DNA of 45,956 nucleotides from IMG/VR virus record IMGVR_UViG_3300033571_013083, positions 1 through 45,956 of that record; one strand, 5' to 3'. A model generated the notes under the pieces. The model was given only the letters and a program-made list of their open reading frames with translations, had not been told where the DNA came from and ran no database searches. This document shows positions 23,826-32,877 of this stretch, piece by piece. Made by a program: the position numbers and the translations under genes. Within the stretch, counting starts at the first letter, position 1, and each line of letters opens with the position of its first letter. This DNA is from a virus.

Positions 23826-26800
23826 CTCGCGCTGTTTGGCCGTCTCCCCTTCAGCCAGTGAACCAGGGGGAAGACCCATGCGCTGTGCAAATGGGGAACC
23901 TGCAAGTGCCTGCTGGTACATGCCACGCACGTCAGAAGGCATCGTGTCCAGCATGCGCTCGCTAACTGAGGTCTCGCGCATGGAGATTGCACGATCCCAC
24001 TCGCCTTCCTTAACGGTCATCGGTACACCATAACGCTTTCGGTACTCGGCCTCGATGGCGTTGGCTGCCGTCATGTTGTTGCCCAACACTGCGTCCTTGA
24101 ACTTGCGACGTAGATTAACCATCTCCTGTCGGTTGGCCAGCAAGAACTTCGTTGCCTCTTGGGGGGACTGGTGCTTCTTGAAGTCAGCGCCGATACCCCG
24201 CATCACAAGAGAGAAAGGCGAGTCGAAGGACTGCAGCATGCCGTTGCTGTCGTACACGGGCACCATGCCCTGTTCGTTTCGATTGCCCCAGTCTGCATAC
24301 TGAGACTGGATGATGCCGAAGTTGCCACCGCCTGGAAGGGCAGGCATGGCACCCAACACCTTCTGAATCGCGATACCACCCGGAAGCAGGCGGAAAGCGG
24401 CCTGCCTAAACTGCTCGCGATCGCCCTCACCTAGTGAGCTGATGAGCTGTGCCGGAATGTCAATTACCGGTGGCACAGGCAGCCCCTTTGACATGAACTG
24501 CGAAGGCAATTGTCCAAGGGCAGAACCTGCCAGACCAGAAGACAAGTCGACATTGAACATGTTCTTGCCGATCTCGTAGGCCACCGCACCGGTGCCAAGA
24601 AGTCGAGACATGTCGCCGATGACAGCAGGGATCTCAACTGTGGGCCCACCAAACCTGCCAAATCCGAAGGAGCGCGTCCCCCCACCGAGCTGATTGCTGA
24701 TGAACAGGTTGCTCAGCGTACGGGTGGGGTACTGCAAGAACATTCGGAGGAGGGAGTTGCCAAGCAATCCACCCTTCTGAAACGCCTGAAGTTGGGTAAT
24801 GGGGTTGTAGTTGAAGTTGGTTGTGGACTGCATCAACTGGGCAAAGTCAAGTGCCTCGTTGCCAGCCAAACGGATACCACTTTGACGCTGCAGTTGACCC
24901 AGCCAGCCCATGGTCGCTTCAGCCACCGTGATGCGGTTCACTGCTTCGGCAGCCTGGAAGAGAGCCATGGGCATGTCGATAAGAAGCCACTTGCCAAGGG
25001 ATGGAGTGCCCTGCGGTCGACGCATGAAGGACGAACCTTCCATCATGCTAATGGCATCATGACCCATGCCTAGAAGGTCTCGTCCCCCCGACGCGGATCC
25101 AGCCAAGCGGATGTGCTTCTGCCATAGCTTCATCTGCTCTTCCGGTGCCATGCGACCCAGACCATGCTTGCTCACACGCTCGGCGTAGTATCCACCAAGC
25201 TGCTTGAAGGCAGAGGCATAACCCTTCAGGATGTGTTCTCCACCCATCCATGTAGTGGCCCACTGCAGAGGCTGCAACATGTTCCACATTGCAGAAACTG
25301 CATTGAAACCAAGATGGGTTGCGTATAGATAACCTGTGATGCCTCCTTGGGCATAGACCGAGTCGAGGTTGTAGCCAGTAAGCTGGCCATACTGCTCCAT
25401 GTTATTGATGATGGCTTGACCCATGCTGCCACCATTCTTCTTGATCCACTGCCCAGCAGATGAAGATGCGACTGACCTAGCCATATCGCGTGCTTGCTGG
25501 CCAAGTCGCAACTGAAGATGTGATGCTGGGTTAGACCCACCAAAGAGACCCGGAAGAACCACGCGTTGGAAGTACTCTTGTACCTCTGGCGACTCCACTC
25601 GCATCATGGTTTCAATCGCATCGTCAATGGTCATAAATGGAGTCGCCCCTGTAAGGAGCGACTGAGCAGGTGGTGACTGCATCTTGCCCAGACGATTCAA
25701 TGTGGCCTGATAGCCCCTGATCTCGCTATTGATCTTGGTCAACTGTGCAGTTCGGGAAGAACTATCTGGCCGAGACAGCAAGATATTTCGACGACCGTAA
25801 GCTGCAGAGAGGCGGCCTCGAGCGCGAAGTGCCTCGGGACTGGAGGTAATAGTCTCTGGAAGAGACCAGATCAACTCGCCCGTTGCCTCATTCGTCATCT
25901 GCATGAGATTGAGGTCTTCAGGAGTCATTGCAGTGCCGGGGCGCACCGGCCCAGAGTAGGCACCACGAAGTTGGGGGGCACGATTACGGATGGCCTCACG
26001 CAACAGGCCATACATGCTGGGTGGGACTTGCGATCCATGCAGAATGATTGTGCTGGTTGCATCCCGCATGTAACTACGCATGTTCATTTCGTAGCCAAGA
26101 CTGTGCGTAGCAAGATGACCACGATTCTGCGCAAGCTGGTTTTCACCACTGAGAAGAGAACTTCGAACCATGCCATCCATTTGCTGAACGGCTTTGTCTA
26201 GCGTAATTGGTTTCCCCAAATGTGGAAACGTGACATCCATTGCCGCAGGATCCATGCCCCGCTCACGAGCCATTTTTGCAATCGTTTCGAGATCTTGCGG
26301 ATCCCACGGGATTCCCTCGCCTCTACGGGGAAGAACAAAGCCTGCAATCCCACGAGAGTCGACGATTGATTCGCGACGACGCACAAGAGCATCCGAGTGG
26401 GCAGGACCCAACGGTTGAATACCACCACCTGGACCTGTCTGCATCTTGTAGATGCGGTAGTTATTACGAGGTAGATAGGTATGCTGAAGAAGAGGTTCCA
26501 CCTTGTCTTGAATCAGCTTGCGAATGCGCTCAGTTGTCACGCCATTCAATGATCCACGGCGGGCAGCCTGCTTAGCCCAAGCTGGAAGAATTCGATCCAC
26601 CTCCGACATGGGCAGCAAGGAATCCAGCACCATCTCGTGTGCAGACAAGTCTCCAGTCTTGTCACGCTGACGCTGCCACTTGGACCAAAGACTCATGATC
26701 TTGTCCACGTCCAGTTCATTGGTTGGCAACGGAGTGCCAGCGGCATCCACCTTGTAGAAGGTTCGCTTCTTCATCTCTTCTCTAAGATTGCGACCTGCCT

Positions 26801-27869
26801 CCAAGTAATCCACGAGCTCATCTTGGATGTTGTTTCGGCGAGCCCACTCGTTGAAGAAGTTTCGGTCAATGCCCCCCACGCTGAAAAGGTTCTGTTCCTC
26901 CTCAAGCATTGTGCGATAATTGATGTCGGCTCGTTCCGACTTGGGGAACAGGTTGAGTACCTTCTTGAACTTCTTGTTGTTGGTAATCCGAATGACTCCC
27001 TGATCGCCAACAATAAAGTTTCCTGATCCAATGCGAACTTGATCGCCAGGCCTAATGCCGCCACCAATGGTTGAGCTCAATACATTTCTATACTCATCCT
27101 CAGTCATCATCAGTGGGATGGCAGTGTCTGAAACCACACCACCAAACACCGGTTTGAACATTCCACCAGCGGCATATCGCGTCCGGGCATACTTGGCCTT
27201 CCCACCATCAAGAGCTCCTGTGCTCCAAAGATGAGAGAGAATGTCCATCTCGCGTAGCTGATCTGCTTTTGCACCTGCTTGGTGACGACTTGGGTCAAGA
27301 TCATCAACCCCAAGTTTTCGCTGCAGGCGGTCACGTGCTTGTGCCATCGTGAGCCCACTTGGTGCCAGCACTTCTGACTCAAGACGAGACAGAACATCCC
27401 AACGGGAACCAATGGTCTGGGCCACCATGGTTGGAGCAACCGTCTGACCCATGGTCAGCAGGTTTGAGACCTGCAGTGCTCGTGCAATCTCCGCTGCACC
27501 CACAAACATCTTCTGCCCTTTGGCTCGAGCTGCTGCAAGACCATGAAACAATTTGCCCTTGGATGCAATAAACTGCTTGGCACCGATGGGCATGGTTGCC
27601 AAGAGCAACCATGTGAATGGATTGGTTGCTACGTCAATGGTCGTATCCATCAACGCATTGCCACCATACGCCTTCTTCAAGCGCTGGGCATAGGAGTCAC
27701 GCTCTGTTGGACTCAAAGACTCGGAGCGAAGCAGCGTTCGCACTGCCCGACCTAGAGAAGTCTCACCATCCCAGATCTGTGTTAGCAGTGTGGCTGGAGC
27801 ATCATAGAACCGGACTGGTTCAAACTCCGGGAATCCATTCTCGTCATACTTTGGTGTAGGCGTTGGCAT
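23769..27869 (-). CDS. Very large internal virion protein (1366 aa)
   Basis: The longest gene in the window. Its length, late position after other virion genes and mixed long helices with a few hydrophobic segments (near residues 85-105 TNPFTWLLLATMPIGA, and 860-890 around GGITGYLYATHLGFNAVSAMWNM) fit the ejected internal core proteins of podoviruses. Residues about 1020-1110 (EAVNRITVAEATMGWLGQLQ...LLRMFLQYPTRTLSNLF) resemble segments of large polyvalent phage proteins. I see no lysozyme or transglycosylase motif. No clear ribosome site precedes 27869, and a strong terminator lies just upstream, so how it is transcribed is unclear. Confidence 0.7.
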   Translation of the reverse strand: MPTPTPKYDENGFPEFEPVRFYDAPATLLTQIWDGETSLGRAVRTLLRSESLSPTERDSYAQRLKKAYGGNALMDTTIDVATNPFTWLLLATMPIGAKQFIASKGKLFHGLAAARAKGQKMFVGAAEIARALQVSNLLTMGQTVAPTMVAQTIGSRWDVLSRLESEVLAPSGLTMAQARDRLQRKLGVDDLDPSRHQAGAKADQLREMDILSHLWSTGALDGGKAKYARTRYAAGGMFKPVFGGVVSDTAIPLMMTEDEYRNVLSSTIGGGIRPGDQVRIGSGNFIVGDQGVIRITNNKKFKKVLNLFPKSERADINYRTMLEEEQNLFSVGGIDRNFFNEWARRNNIQDELVDYLEAGRNLREEMKKRTFYKVDAAGTPLPTNELDVDKIMSLWSKWQRQRDKTGDLSAHEMVLDSLLPMSEVDRILPAWAKQAARRGSLNGVTTERIRKLIQDKVEPLLQHTYLPRNNYRIYKMQTGPGGGIQPLGPAHSDALVRRRESIVDSRGIAGFVLPRRGEGIPWDPQDLETIAKMARERGMDPAAMDVTFPHLGKPITLDKAVQQMDGMVRSSLLSGENQLAQNRGHLATHSLGYEMNMRSYMRDATSTIILHGSQVPPSMYGLLREAIRNRAPQLRGAYSGPVRPGTAMTPEDLNLMQMTNEATGELIWSLPETITSSPEALRARGRLSAAYGRRNILLSRPDSSSRTAQLTKINSEIRGYQATLNRLGKMQSPPAQSLLTGATPFMTIDDAIETMMRVESPEVQEYFQRVVLPGLFGGSNPASHLQLRLGQQARDMARSVASSSAGQWIKKNGGSMGQAIINNMEQYGQLTGYNLDSVYAQGGITGYLYATHLGFNAVSAMWNMLQPLQWATTWMGGEHILKGYASAFKQLGGYYAERVSKHGLGRMAPEEQMKLWQKHIRLAGSASGGRDLLGMGHDAISMMEGSSFMRRPQGTPSLGKWLLIDMPMALFQAAEAVNRITVAEATMGWLGQLQRQSGIRLAGNEALDFAQLMQSTTNFNYNPITQLQAFQKGGLLGNSLLRMFLQYPTRTLSNLFISNQLGGGTRSFGFGRFGGPTVEIPAVIGDMSRLLGTGAVAYEIGKNMFNVDLSSGLAGSALGQLPSQFMSKGLPVPPVIDIPAQLISSLGEGDREQFRQAAFRLLPGGIAIQKVLGAMPALPGGGNFGIIQSQYADWGNRNEQGMVPVYDSNGMLQSFDSPFSLVMRGIGADFKKHQSPQEATKFLLANRQEMVNLRRKFKDAVLGNNMTAANAIEAEYRKRYGVPMTVKEGEWDRAISMRETSVSERMLDTMPSDVRGMYQQALAGSPFAQRMGLPPGSLAEGETAKQRESVRRFNVDIGALAGQNPE

Positions 27870-27873
27870 AATG

Positions 27874-27909
27874 AAAAGGCCCCGGTGCGATTTCTCAGCG
27901 ACCGGGGCC
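27874..27909 (-). terminator. Rho-independent terminator (minus strand)
   Basis: On the minus strand GGCCCCGGT (27909-27901) pairs with ACCGGGGCC (27886-27878), followed by TTTT (27877-27874). It ends transcripts of the upstream virion genes 5 nt before the start codon of the 1366-aa gene. Confidence 0.85.
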
Positions 27910-27929
27910 CGTTCCGGGGGTTCAGTACG

Positions 27930-27971
27930 TCAGCGGCAGCCGCCGCCCTTCTTCGGGCCCTTCTTCTTCAT
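27930..27971 (-). CDS. Micro-ORF, 13-residue polycationic peptide
   Basis: The minus-strand ATG at 27971 is preceded by AAAGGAGGACGCC, one of the strongest Shine-Dalgarno sequences in the window. It encodes MKKKGPKKGGGCR and then TGA. Six of 13 residues are Lys/Arg, and there is one Cys. It lies between the 153-aa gene and the terminator at 27874-27909. It could be a real micropeptide (DNA condensation or virion) or a leader. Confidence 0.5.
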   Translation of the reverse strand: MKKKGPKKGGGCR

Positions 27972-27985
27972 GGCGTCCTCCTTTC

Positions 27986-28447
27986 TCAAGCAATCGCCGA
28001 ACGGAATCGGATCTGCACCAAGCCACGCATGGCACTAGTAGTTCCGGCAAAAGTCAGACCAACCCAGTTACCAGCTCGCACAATGTTCGTATCGTTGCTG
28101 GGAGTTGCCAAGCTGACAAAGGTATTGCCGGTAGCAGTACCAACAATATCAACGGTATGTAGCTTGACGGGTGTGGTTGCTACTCCGATATGGAAAAGTG
28201 GCGTCGTTGGAGTAGTTGCAGTGCCTGCGCTTGTCTTGCGGACATTGATGGCTGCACTTGAACTTCCTGCTACCGAAATGGTGCAAGTGATGGAGTCAAT
28301 GGCCAGATCGCGGTCTGCATACAAAATAGGACACGAAGCCAGATTCCCACTGTCTTCAGAGGTAAATCCAGAGGTAGTGGCATTCAAGGGAAAAGTCACA
28401 ACCTGGAAGTCGTTGGGGTAGTGCTGAGTGACAAGGGGAGTCGGCAT
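27986..28447 (-). CDS. Probable virion decoration/fibre-like protein (153 aa)
   Basis: Rich in Thr, Ser, Ala and Val with beta-strand alternation throughout (AIDSITCTISVAGSSSAAINVRKTSAGTATTP...). This is typical of beta-sandwich capsid-decorating or tail accessory proteins. It resembles in style, not clear homology, the 169-aa protein at 18062-18571. It starts 4 nt after the stop of the 135-aa gene. Confidence 0.6.
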   Translation of the reverse strand: MPTPLVTQHYPNDFQVVTFPLNATTSGFTSEDSGNLASCPILYADRDLAIDSITCTISVAGSSSAAINVRKTSAGTATTPTTPLFHIGVATTPVKLHTVDIVGTATGNTFVSLATPSNDTNIVRAGNWVGLTFAGTTSAMRGLVQIRFRSAIA

Positions 28448-28451
28448 TGGG

Positions 28452-28859
28452 TTATCCCATCAGATCGGACAGGGGGTCTCTCTTCTGGAACGCGCCGCTG
28501 TCCATCGACGCTGCCAGTTCTCTCATCAGATCCGTACGGGGCCTACCGCCCAGCACTACGGCACCGGTGGGCACCTTGCGCCCAGCCATGACGGAAGTGT
28601 AGAGGGTGGGGTTAGCCTGTGCAAGGCGGGCTTGGTTCTGAGCAAGCGCCCGCTCCATACGTGCTTGCTCCAGCAACTCGCTAATGCGCTCACCCTTGGC
28701 CCTATTCGTTGCCAGGCTGATTGCTCTATCCAGCTCCGACCTATCCGTGGGGGGCGTTGCAAGTCGCTTGGTAATGCCAGCCAACAGCCCAAGCGTTGGG
28801 GCAACAACTGCAGCCTTCGCCGCGGTGCTTCGGATGCCCTTCAGTTTTCCTCGGACCAT
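28452..28859 (-). CDS. Small virion-type protein with hydrophobic N-terminal segment (135 aa)
   Basis: Residues 13-32 (AAKAAVVAPTLGLLAGITKR) are hydrophobic within a basic start; residues 40-85 are a long polar helix (DRAISLATNRAKGERISELLEQARMERALAQNQARLAQ). The start at 28859 abuts the stop of the 240-aa gene. No family is recognised. An internal or membrane-contacting virion protein is plausible. Confidence 0.6.
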   Translation of the reverse strand: MVRGKLKGIRSTAAKAAVVAPTLGLLAGITKRLATPPTDRSELDRAISLATNRAKGERISELLEQARMERALAQNQARLAQANPTLYTSVMAGRKVPTGAVVLGGRPRTDLMRELAASMDSGAFQKRDPLSDLMG

Positions 28860-29581
28860 TACATCAACCCTTCAAGGTTCAGATTCGGATCTTCTGGGTC
28901 ACTGTACAAGCCGTGCATAGCATAAGCCTGAGCAAGCGTCATTGGCTCCCGATATGCGATCTGTGAAAGAATTTCCTCATTCCCACGAATGATCTCTTCC
29001 AGACCAGCGGCTTCAGGAATGCCCATGCTACTGGGAACTGCGCGAGACATTGCAGCCCTTCGACCCATGTCTTGCTGGGCCATCATGCGGCGGTACTCGC
29101 TTCGAGTTTCAGCAGCAGATGAACTAGCCTGATTCTCCAACCCCCCACCAAGCATCGCCATCAACGCCTCCATGTCTTCACCTTCCCCGCCACCCCCCAT
29201 AGCCATGCCACCCATCATTTCCTCTGCACTAGGTTCCATCAGTTTCTGAAATGCAATCAAAGGAACCAAACCAGCTGCAGACACCCCAAGAAGCTTTCCA
29301 GTACTACCCAAAGCAGTTGGTGGGCGGAGCGATTTCACAGAAGGCCTCGCGCCATACTTCCTACCAAAGCGTTGACGAATCTCTTTGGAACTCAGATTTC
29401 TCTTTTGATAACGAGCAAGCTGCTTTTGAATCTCAATGTCGCTTACTTTCGGAAGCTTCTTGCCATCCACAAACTCTTCGGGAATACCCCTAGCAAGGAG
29501 CATGTCAAGAACCGCTGGAGCAAGGATTGTGGCTCCAGTTCCAAGTGCCCTAAGCAGCGAAGGAAGACCAAAGATTGACAT
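28859..29581 (-). CDS. Virion-type protein with Met/Gly-rich centre (240 aa)
   Basis: The start at 29581 is chosen because it overlaps the preceding stop (TGATG). Hydrophobic segments lie near residues 5-30 and 90-115. Residues 120-150 are MMGGMAMGGGGEGEDMEALMAMLGGG, an unusual Met/Gly-rich acidic stretch. The rest is helical. No family is recognised. Confidence 0.6.
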   Translation of the reverse strand: MSIFGLPSLLRALGTGATILAPAVLDMLLARGIPEEFVDGKKLPKVSDIEIQKQLARYQKRNLSSKEIRQRFGRKYGARPSVKSLRPPTALGSTGKLLGVSAAGLVPLIAFQKLMEPSAEEMMGGMAMGGGGEGEDMEALMAMLGGGLENQASSSAAETRSEYRRMMAQQDMGRRAAMSRAVPSSMGIPEAAGLEEIIRGNEEILSQIAYREPMTLAQAYAMHGLYSDPEDPNLNLEGLM

Positions 29582-29949
29582 CAAAGCACCATGGGGTTGA
29601 AGCGGGGAGTGCGGTGCCGCCACATGCGGGCATACCGATCCACCACATCAGGTAGTGTAATGGTGCCAATGTGGAGAGTCGATACCCGCTCAATAGGGTC
29701 GTAGTTGGAGATCAACATGGACCACGGGCGGTGCATGGCGCGAAGGGTTCGGATCTCCCAGAACCAGGCCCGCACCTGCTTCGGGCGAAGGTAAGGTCCC
29801 CCCACGACGAGGGGGAGGGGGGTGAGGTTGAGGACGGGGAGGTCGGTACGGGTGTCGTACTCAAGGTGCCGGCCGAGGGATAGCCGGGCCTTCCCGTCGG
29901 CGGCGTGGTCTCGGCAGATGTCCGCGCTAAGCAAGCGCCAGTTCACCAT
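29581..29949 (-). CDS. Unknown protein in virion operon (122 aa)
   Basis: A compact globular protein rich in Arg and Trp with beta and helix alternation (LPVLNLTPLPLVVGGPYLRPKQVRAWFWEIRTLR). It is coupled by TGATG overlaps to the 611-aa gene before it and the 240-aa gene after it. One exact TCCCCCCACG (29797-29806) lies inside. No family is recognised. Confidence 0.6.
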   Translation of the reverse strand: MVNWRLLSADICRDHAADGKARLSLGRHLEYDTRTDLPVLNLTPLPLVVGGPYLRPKQVRAWFWEIRTLRAMHRPWSMLISNYDPIERVSTLHIGTITLPDVVDRYARMWRHRTPRFNPMVL

Positions 29950-31784
29950 CAGAGTTCCTGGTTAGGGGGAATACGACCCAACAGGTCCTGAATGAGCTGA
30001 AGGTTTCTCGAACCTTTCTCTCGCTTGCCCTTCTGAATCAAGTTTTCCAATTCGGTTTCAGACTTAAGTTCAATGTCGGTTTCTGCTGTGCTCTTATCAG
30101 CCTTGGCTCGTCGAGCTTCAACAGTCAACTTCCTAAGCTCATCAACAGCCTCGGCAGTTTCTGGCTGTAGAGCAAATTGCAAATTTCTGGCTGCAGCCCC
30201 CCTGCTCGGGAGATTACCTAGGTTGAGGTAACCACTTTCATCTTCAACCATTCCTTCGAGGTAGCCCAAAGCTTCACCCAGGCCTTCAGAGGTAAAGATC
30301 TTTCCAGACATCAGGCCAAGCACCCTATTGAGTCGACTGCCTTCACCCAAGCTGTAGATAAGGGCATTGGTTTGCAGTGTGTCCGTGGTGATATTGCCAG
30401 CAGGATCAATCGTCTTTGTCAGTTCTCCTGCCTGTGCAGAGGCCTTCTTGAAGACTGACTTCAAACCAGCAACAAGACGTGGAAGTGAATTTGCAGCTTG
30501 GGATGGATCGCCGCCAAAGATGGCGGTAGACGCTTCCTGCAGTGGAGTCATCAACTTTTGGGAGGCTTCTTCTGGAGACAACGTGGCATTGCGTGAGATG
30601 GCATACATCTCACTCATCACCTTCTTGAGTGCATCTACTCCAGTGTTATCAAGTCTCTGACCAGTTGCATTGAAAACTTGATACGCAAGCTCAGACAGCA
30701 GATTGATTGTATACCGATCAGCGTTGATCTGGGCAGAGGGATCTGCAAACCGTTTGATTAACTGACCAGTTGCAGTAAAGCCAGTATCTGCCGAAGCACG
30801 TAGCTGCTCAGTCCCAGGCGCTCTAGTAGCTGCAGCCACCATGTCTGCACTACTCTCATTAAAAGTTCCCAGTCCCATTGCGGTTAGGTTGTTGTATCCA
30901 AGTCTTCGGCCAATTTCAGTATCCGCAACTTGGTCCTTAGTGAAAATCTCACCAAGGAATTCGAAGGGGGCAATAGATTCTTCTGCCACTCGGCCCAAGA
31001 AACTACCAGATGGGATACCACCGCGAATTGGATCCTTTCGGTACTGCTCAATAAAAGGAGCAAGTGCCACGCCAGCCAGTCCATTCTCGTAGGTAATCAA
31101 ACCCTCGCGCATCGTTGAAATTTCTTTTTCGCGACTGGAAAGTTGACTCTTAAGTGCCGCGTCTTTTTCCGCAAGTGTCTTCTGTGCAGCCATTTCCCTG
31201 CGCTTCAGGTCCACTAGTGCCGCTCTCTTTTGCTGCAGTAGAGCGTTCAGTTCAGGATCATTGACATCTCCAGATTGAGCCAGCTGGAATTCAACCTGCT
31301 GTTTTTCCAGGTACAACCGCTTCTCTAGATTAAGAGTGTTTTCCATAACCCTCTGGTTAAGTCTGGCTTCGTTGAGTCGACCTTGCTGCGCAAAATCGAA
31401 CTCCTCTTTACGGCCCCGAGAGAGCATCTGCTCGTTGAGTTGAGCAGTTCGAATGTCTCGTGCCTCACCACGGGTTTCCTTATTTAGTGCAGCCATCTCA
31501 TCAAGTTCAGACTGCTTGGTTGCCATCCTCATTGCCGACTCTTCGCGAGCCTTGAGCATGTCCATTTCAGACTGGGTAGTAAGGGCTCGCTCACGAAGTG
31601 CTCGTTCATCGCTTTGGCCAGCAGCCAACGCTGCCAGTTCAGCTTGACGATTCATGAGGTCCAGTTCAATCCCAGCACCAGCACTTGCCCCCCCACCCTG
31701 ACGGTCAAGATTGGCAGCACGCTGAGCAAGCAGAGCATACAGCTCGGCGTTCGGATTGGTCATGTAGGGATTCATCTGCGACAT
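29949..31784 (-). CDS. Coiled-coil internal virion candidate (611 aa)
   Basis: Residues 25-225 are nearly uninterrupted charged helix (repeated E, R, Q, L, A), a long coiled coil. The C-terminal half (about 240-560) is mixed and globular, and the end is again charged helix. Position between the tail-tube-like gene and the 1366-aa protein matches the internal virion proteins of podoviruses. There is no enzymatic motif. Confidence 0.6.
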   Translation of the reverse strand: MSQMNPYMTNPNAELYALLAQRAANLDRQGGGASAGAGIELDLMNRQAELAALAAGQSDERALRERALTTQSEMDMLKAREESAMRMATKQSELDEMAALNKETRGEARDIRTAQLNEQMLSRGRKEEFDFAQQGRLNEARLNQRVMENTLNLEKRLYLEKQQVEFQLAQSGDVNDPELNALLQQKRAALVDLKRREMAAQKTLAEKDAALKSQLSSREKEISTMREGLITYENGLAGVALAPFIEQYRKDPIRGGIPSGSFLGRVAEESIAPFEFLGEIFTKDQVADTEIGRRLGYNNLTAMGLGTFNESSADMVAAATRAPGTEQLRASADTGFTATGQLIKRFADPSAQINADRYTINLLSELAYQVFNATGQRLDNTGVDALKKVMSEMYAISRNATLSPEEASQKLMTPLQEASTAIFGGDPSQAANSLPRLVAGLKSVFKKASAQAGELTKTIDPAGNITTDTLQTNALIYSLGEGSRLNRVLGLMSGKIFTSEGLGEALGYLEGMVEDESGYLNLGNLPSRGAAARNLQFALQPETAEAVDELRKLTVEARRAKADKSTAETDIELKSETELENLIQKGKREKGSRNLQLIQDLLGRIPPNQEL

Positions 31785-31794
31785 GGTCTAGTCC

Positions 31795-32877
31795 TTATCG
31801 AAGTCGGTACGTGCCGTCTGACTGCAGTTGTGGCACACGCTGGCCACTACCATAGCTAGGTCCACCGAGGGTGTATCCACCTTGTGGGTAGATGACCTCA
31901 CCAGGACCACCGTAGATACGGGCCGCATCAGCCATTGCCATCAGAGTCGGAGTCATCATCACGCCCATGACTGGGTTGTTTGAAATGAAACTGGCATACT
32001 GTCCGTACCCCTGCTGTCCCAGTTGAGCAGCAGTTCGGGTTACGTCACTCATGAGCTGAGCTGTTGCCATTCCAAGGTTGGCTCCAAACTGATTCCATGC
32101 GTTACGCTTCTCACCAACGTCAAAGGTTTGCTGAGCCAGCCCCGCACTAAGCTGCGACATCGAAGTGCCCAAGCTGGCAAAGACTTGTGCCTTGTTCTGA
32201 AGCAGATCAGTCTTTTCCTTGTTTGCCTGTGCCTGTACGCCGGCCAGAGTGCCGAACATCTCACGGTCATAACTGGAAGCACGCTGACGCTTGGCTTCCT
32301 CTAGCTGGCTTTCAGTACCAGCAAAGGAACCAATCTCCCCCATGATCTGGGCCTCATCGGCTGCCTTACGCTGGGCAATAGCCTGGGCCATATCTGAAGC
32401 CACAGCCGTGTAGCCCTGACCAGCCTGCGCCAAAGCCTCATTGTATGCCTGCTCGGTGCGTGCCTGCGTGGCAGCCATCTCCTGTCGAGCCAGCGCAACA
32501 TCCTGCTGGTACTGCTGGTACTGGAGATTGGCATTCTGCAAACCCGCTTGCAGATACTGCTGAGCCATGTCAATACCAGGCTGTGCAGAATTGTAAAGAC
32601 GATCCAGACCCACATTGACATTCCCAAGGAACATGTCAGCCGCTTGCTGGTTCCTTTGGAAGTTTTGCTGATTCAGCTGGTTAGCCAGGTTGTAATCCGA
32701 CAGCATGCCTCCCCACATCTGCTGAACAGAGGGGCCTTGCATTGGATTGGCCTGAAAGGCACCAAATCCCATTGGCCTATACGTCTGATCTCCAGTTGGC
32801 AAGAACTGTCGAATATCCATGGGACGTGACGTCTGTGAGCCAAATGGAGAAGGCGAACTAGGGGTAAATGAGCTCAT
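31795..32877 (-). CDS. Gln/Ala-rich internal virion candidate (360 aa)
   Basis: The start at 32877 (MSSFTPSSPSP) overlaps the stop of the tail-tube B-like gene (TGATG); the longer frame upstream is out of context. Residues 60-270 are helical and extremely rich in Gln, Ala and Asn (NLANQLNQQNFQRNQQAADMF), which suggests a coiled-coil structural protein. The C-terminus holds Tyr/Gly-rich segments. It sits where internal virion genes follow the tail-tube genes in podoviruses. Confidence 0.6.
   Translation of the reverse strand: MSSFTPSSPSPFGSQTSRPMDIRQFLPTGDQTYRPMGFGAFQANPMQGPSVQQMWGGMLSDYNLANQLNQQNFQRNQQAADMFLGNVNVGLDRLYNSAQPGIDMAQQYLQAGLQNANLQYQQYQQDVALARQEMAATQARTEQAYNEALAQAGQGYTAVASDMAQAIAQRKAADEAQIMGEIGSFAGTESQLEEAKRQRASSYDREMFGTLAGVQAQANKEKTDLLQNKAQVFASLGTSMSQLSAGLAQQTFDVGEKRNAWNQFGANLGMATAQLMSDVTRTAAQLGQQGYGQYASFISNNPVMGVMMTPTLMAMADAARIYGGPGEVIYPQGGYTLGGPSYGSGQRVPQLQSDGTYRLR

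Noticed and set aside
23769-27869. 1366-aa protein as an ejected lytic transglycosylase
   Set aside because: I could not find the catalytic Glu context or other SLT motifs; only size and position fit an internal virion protein.
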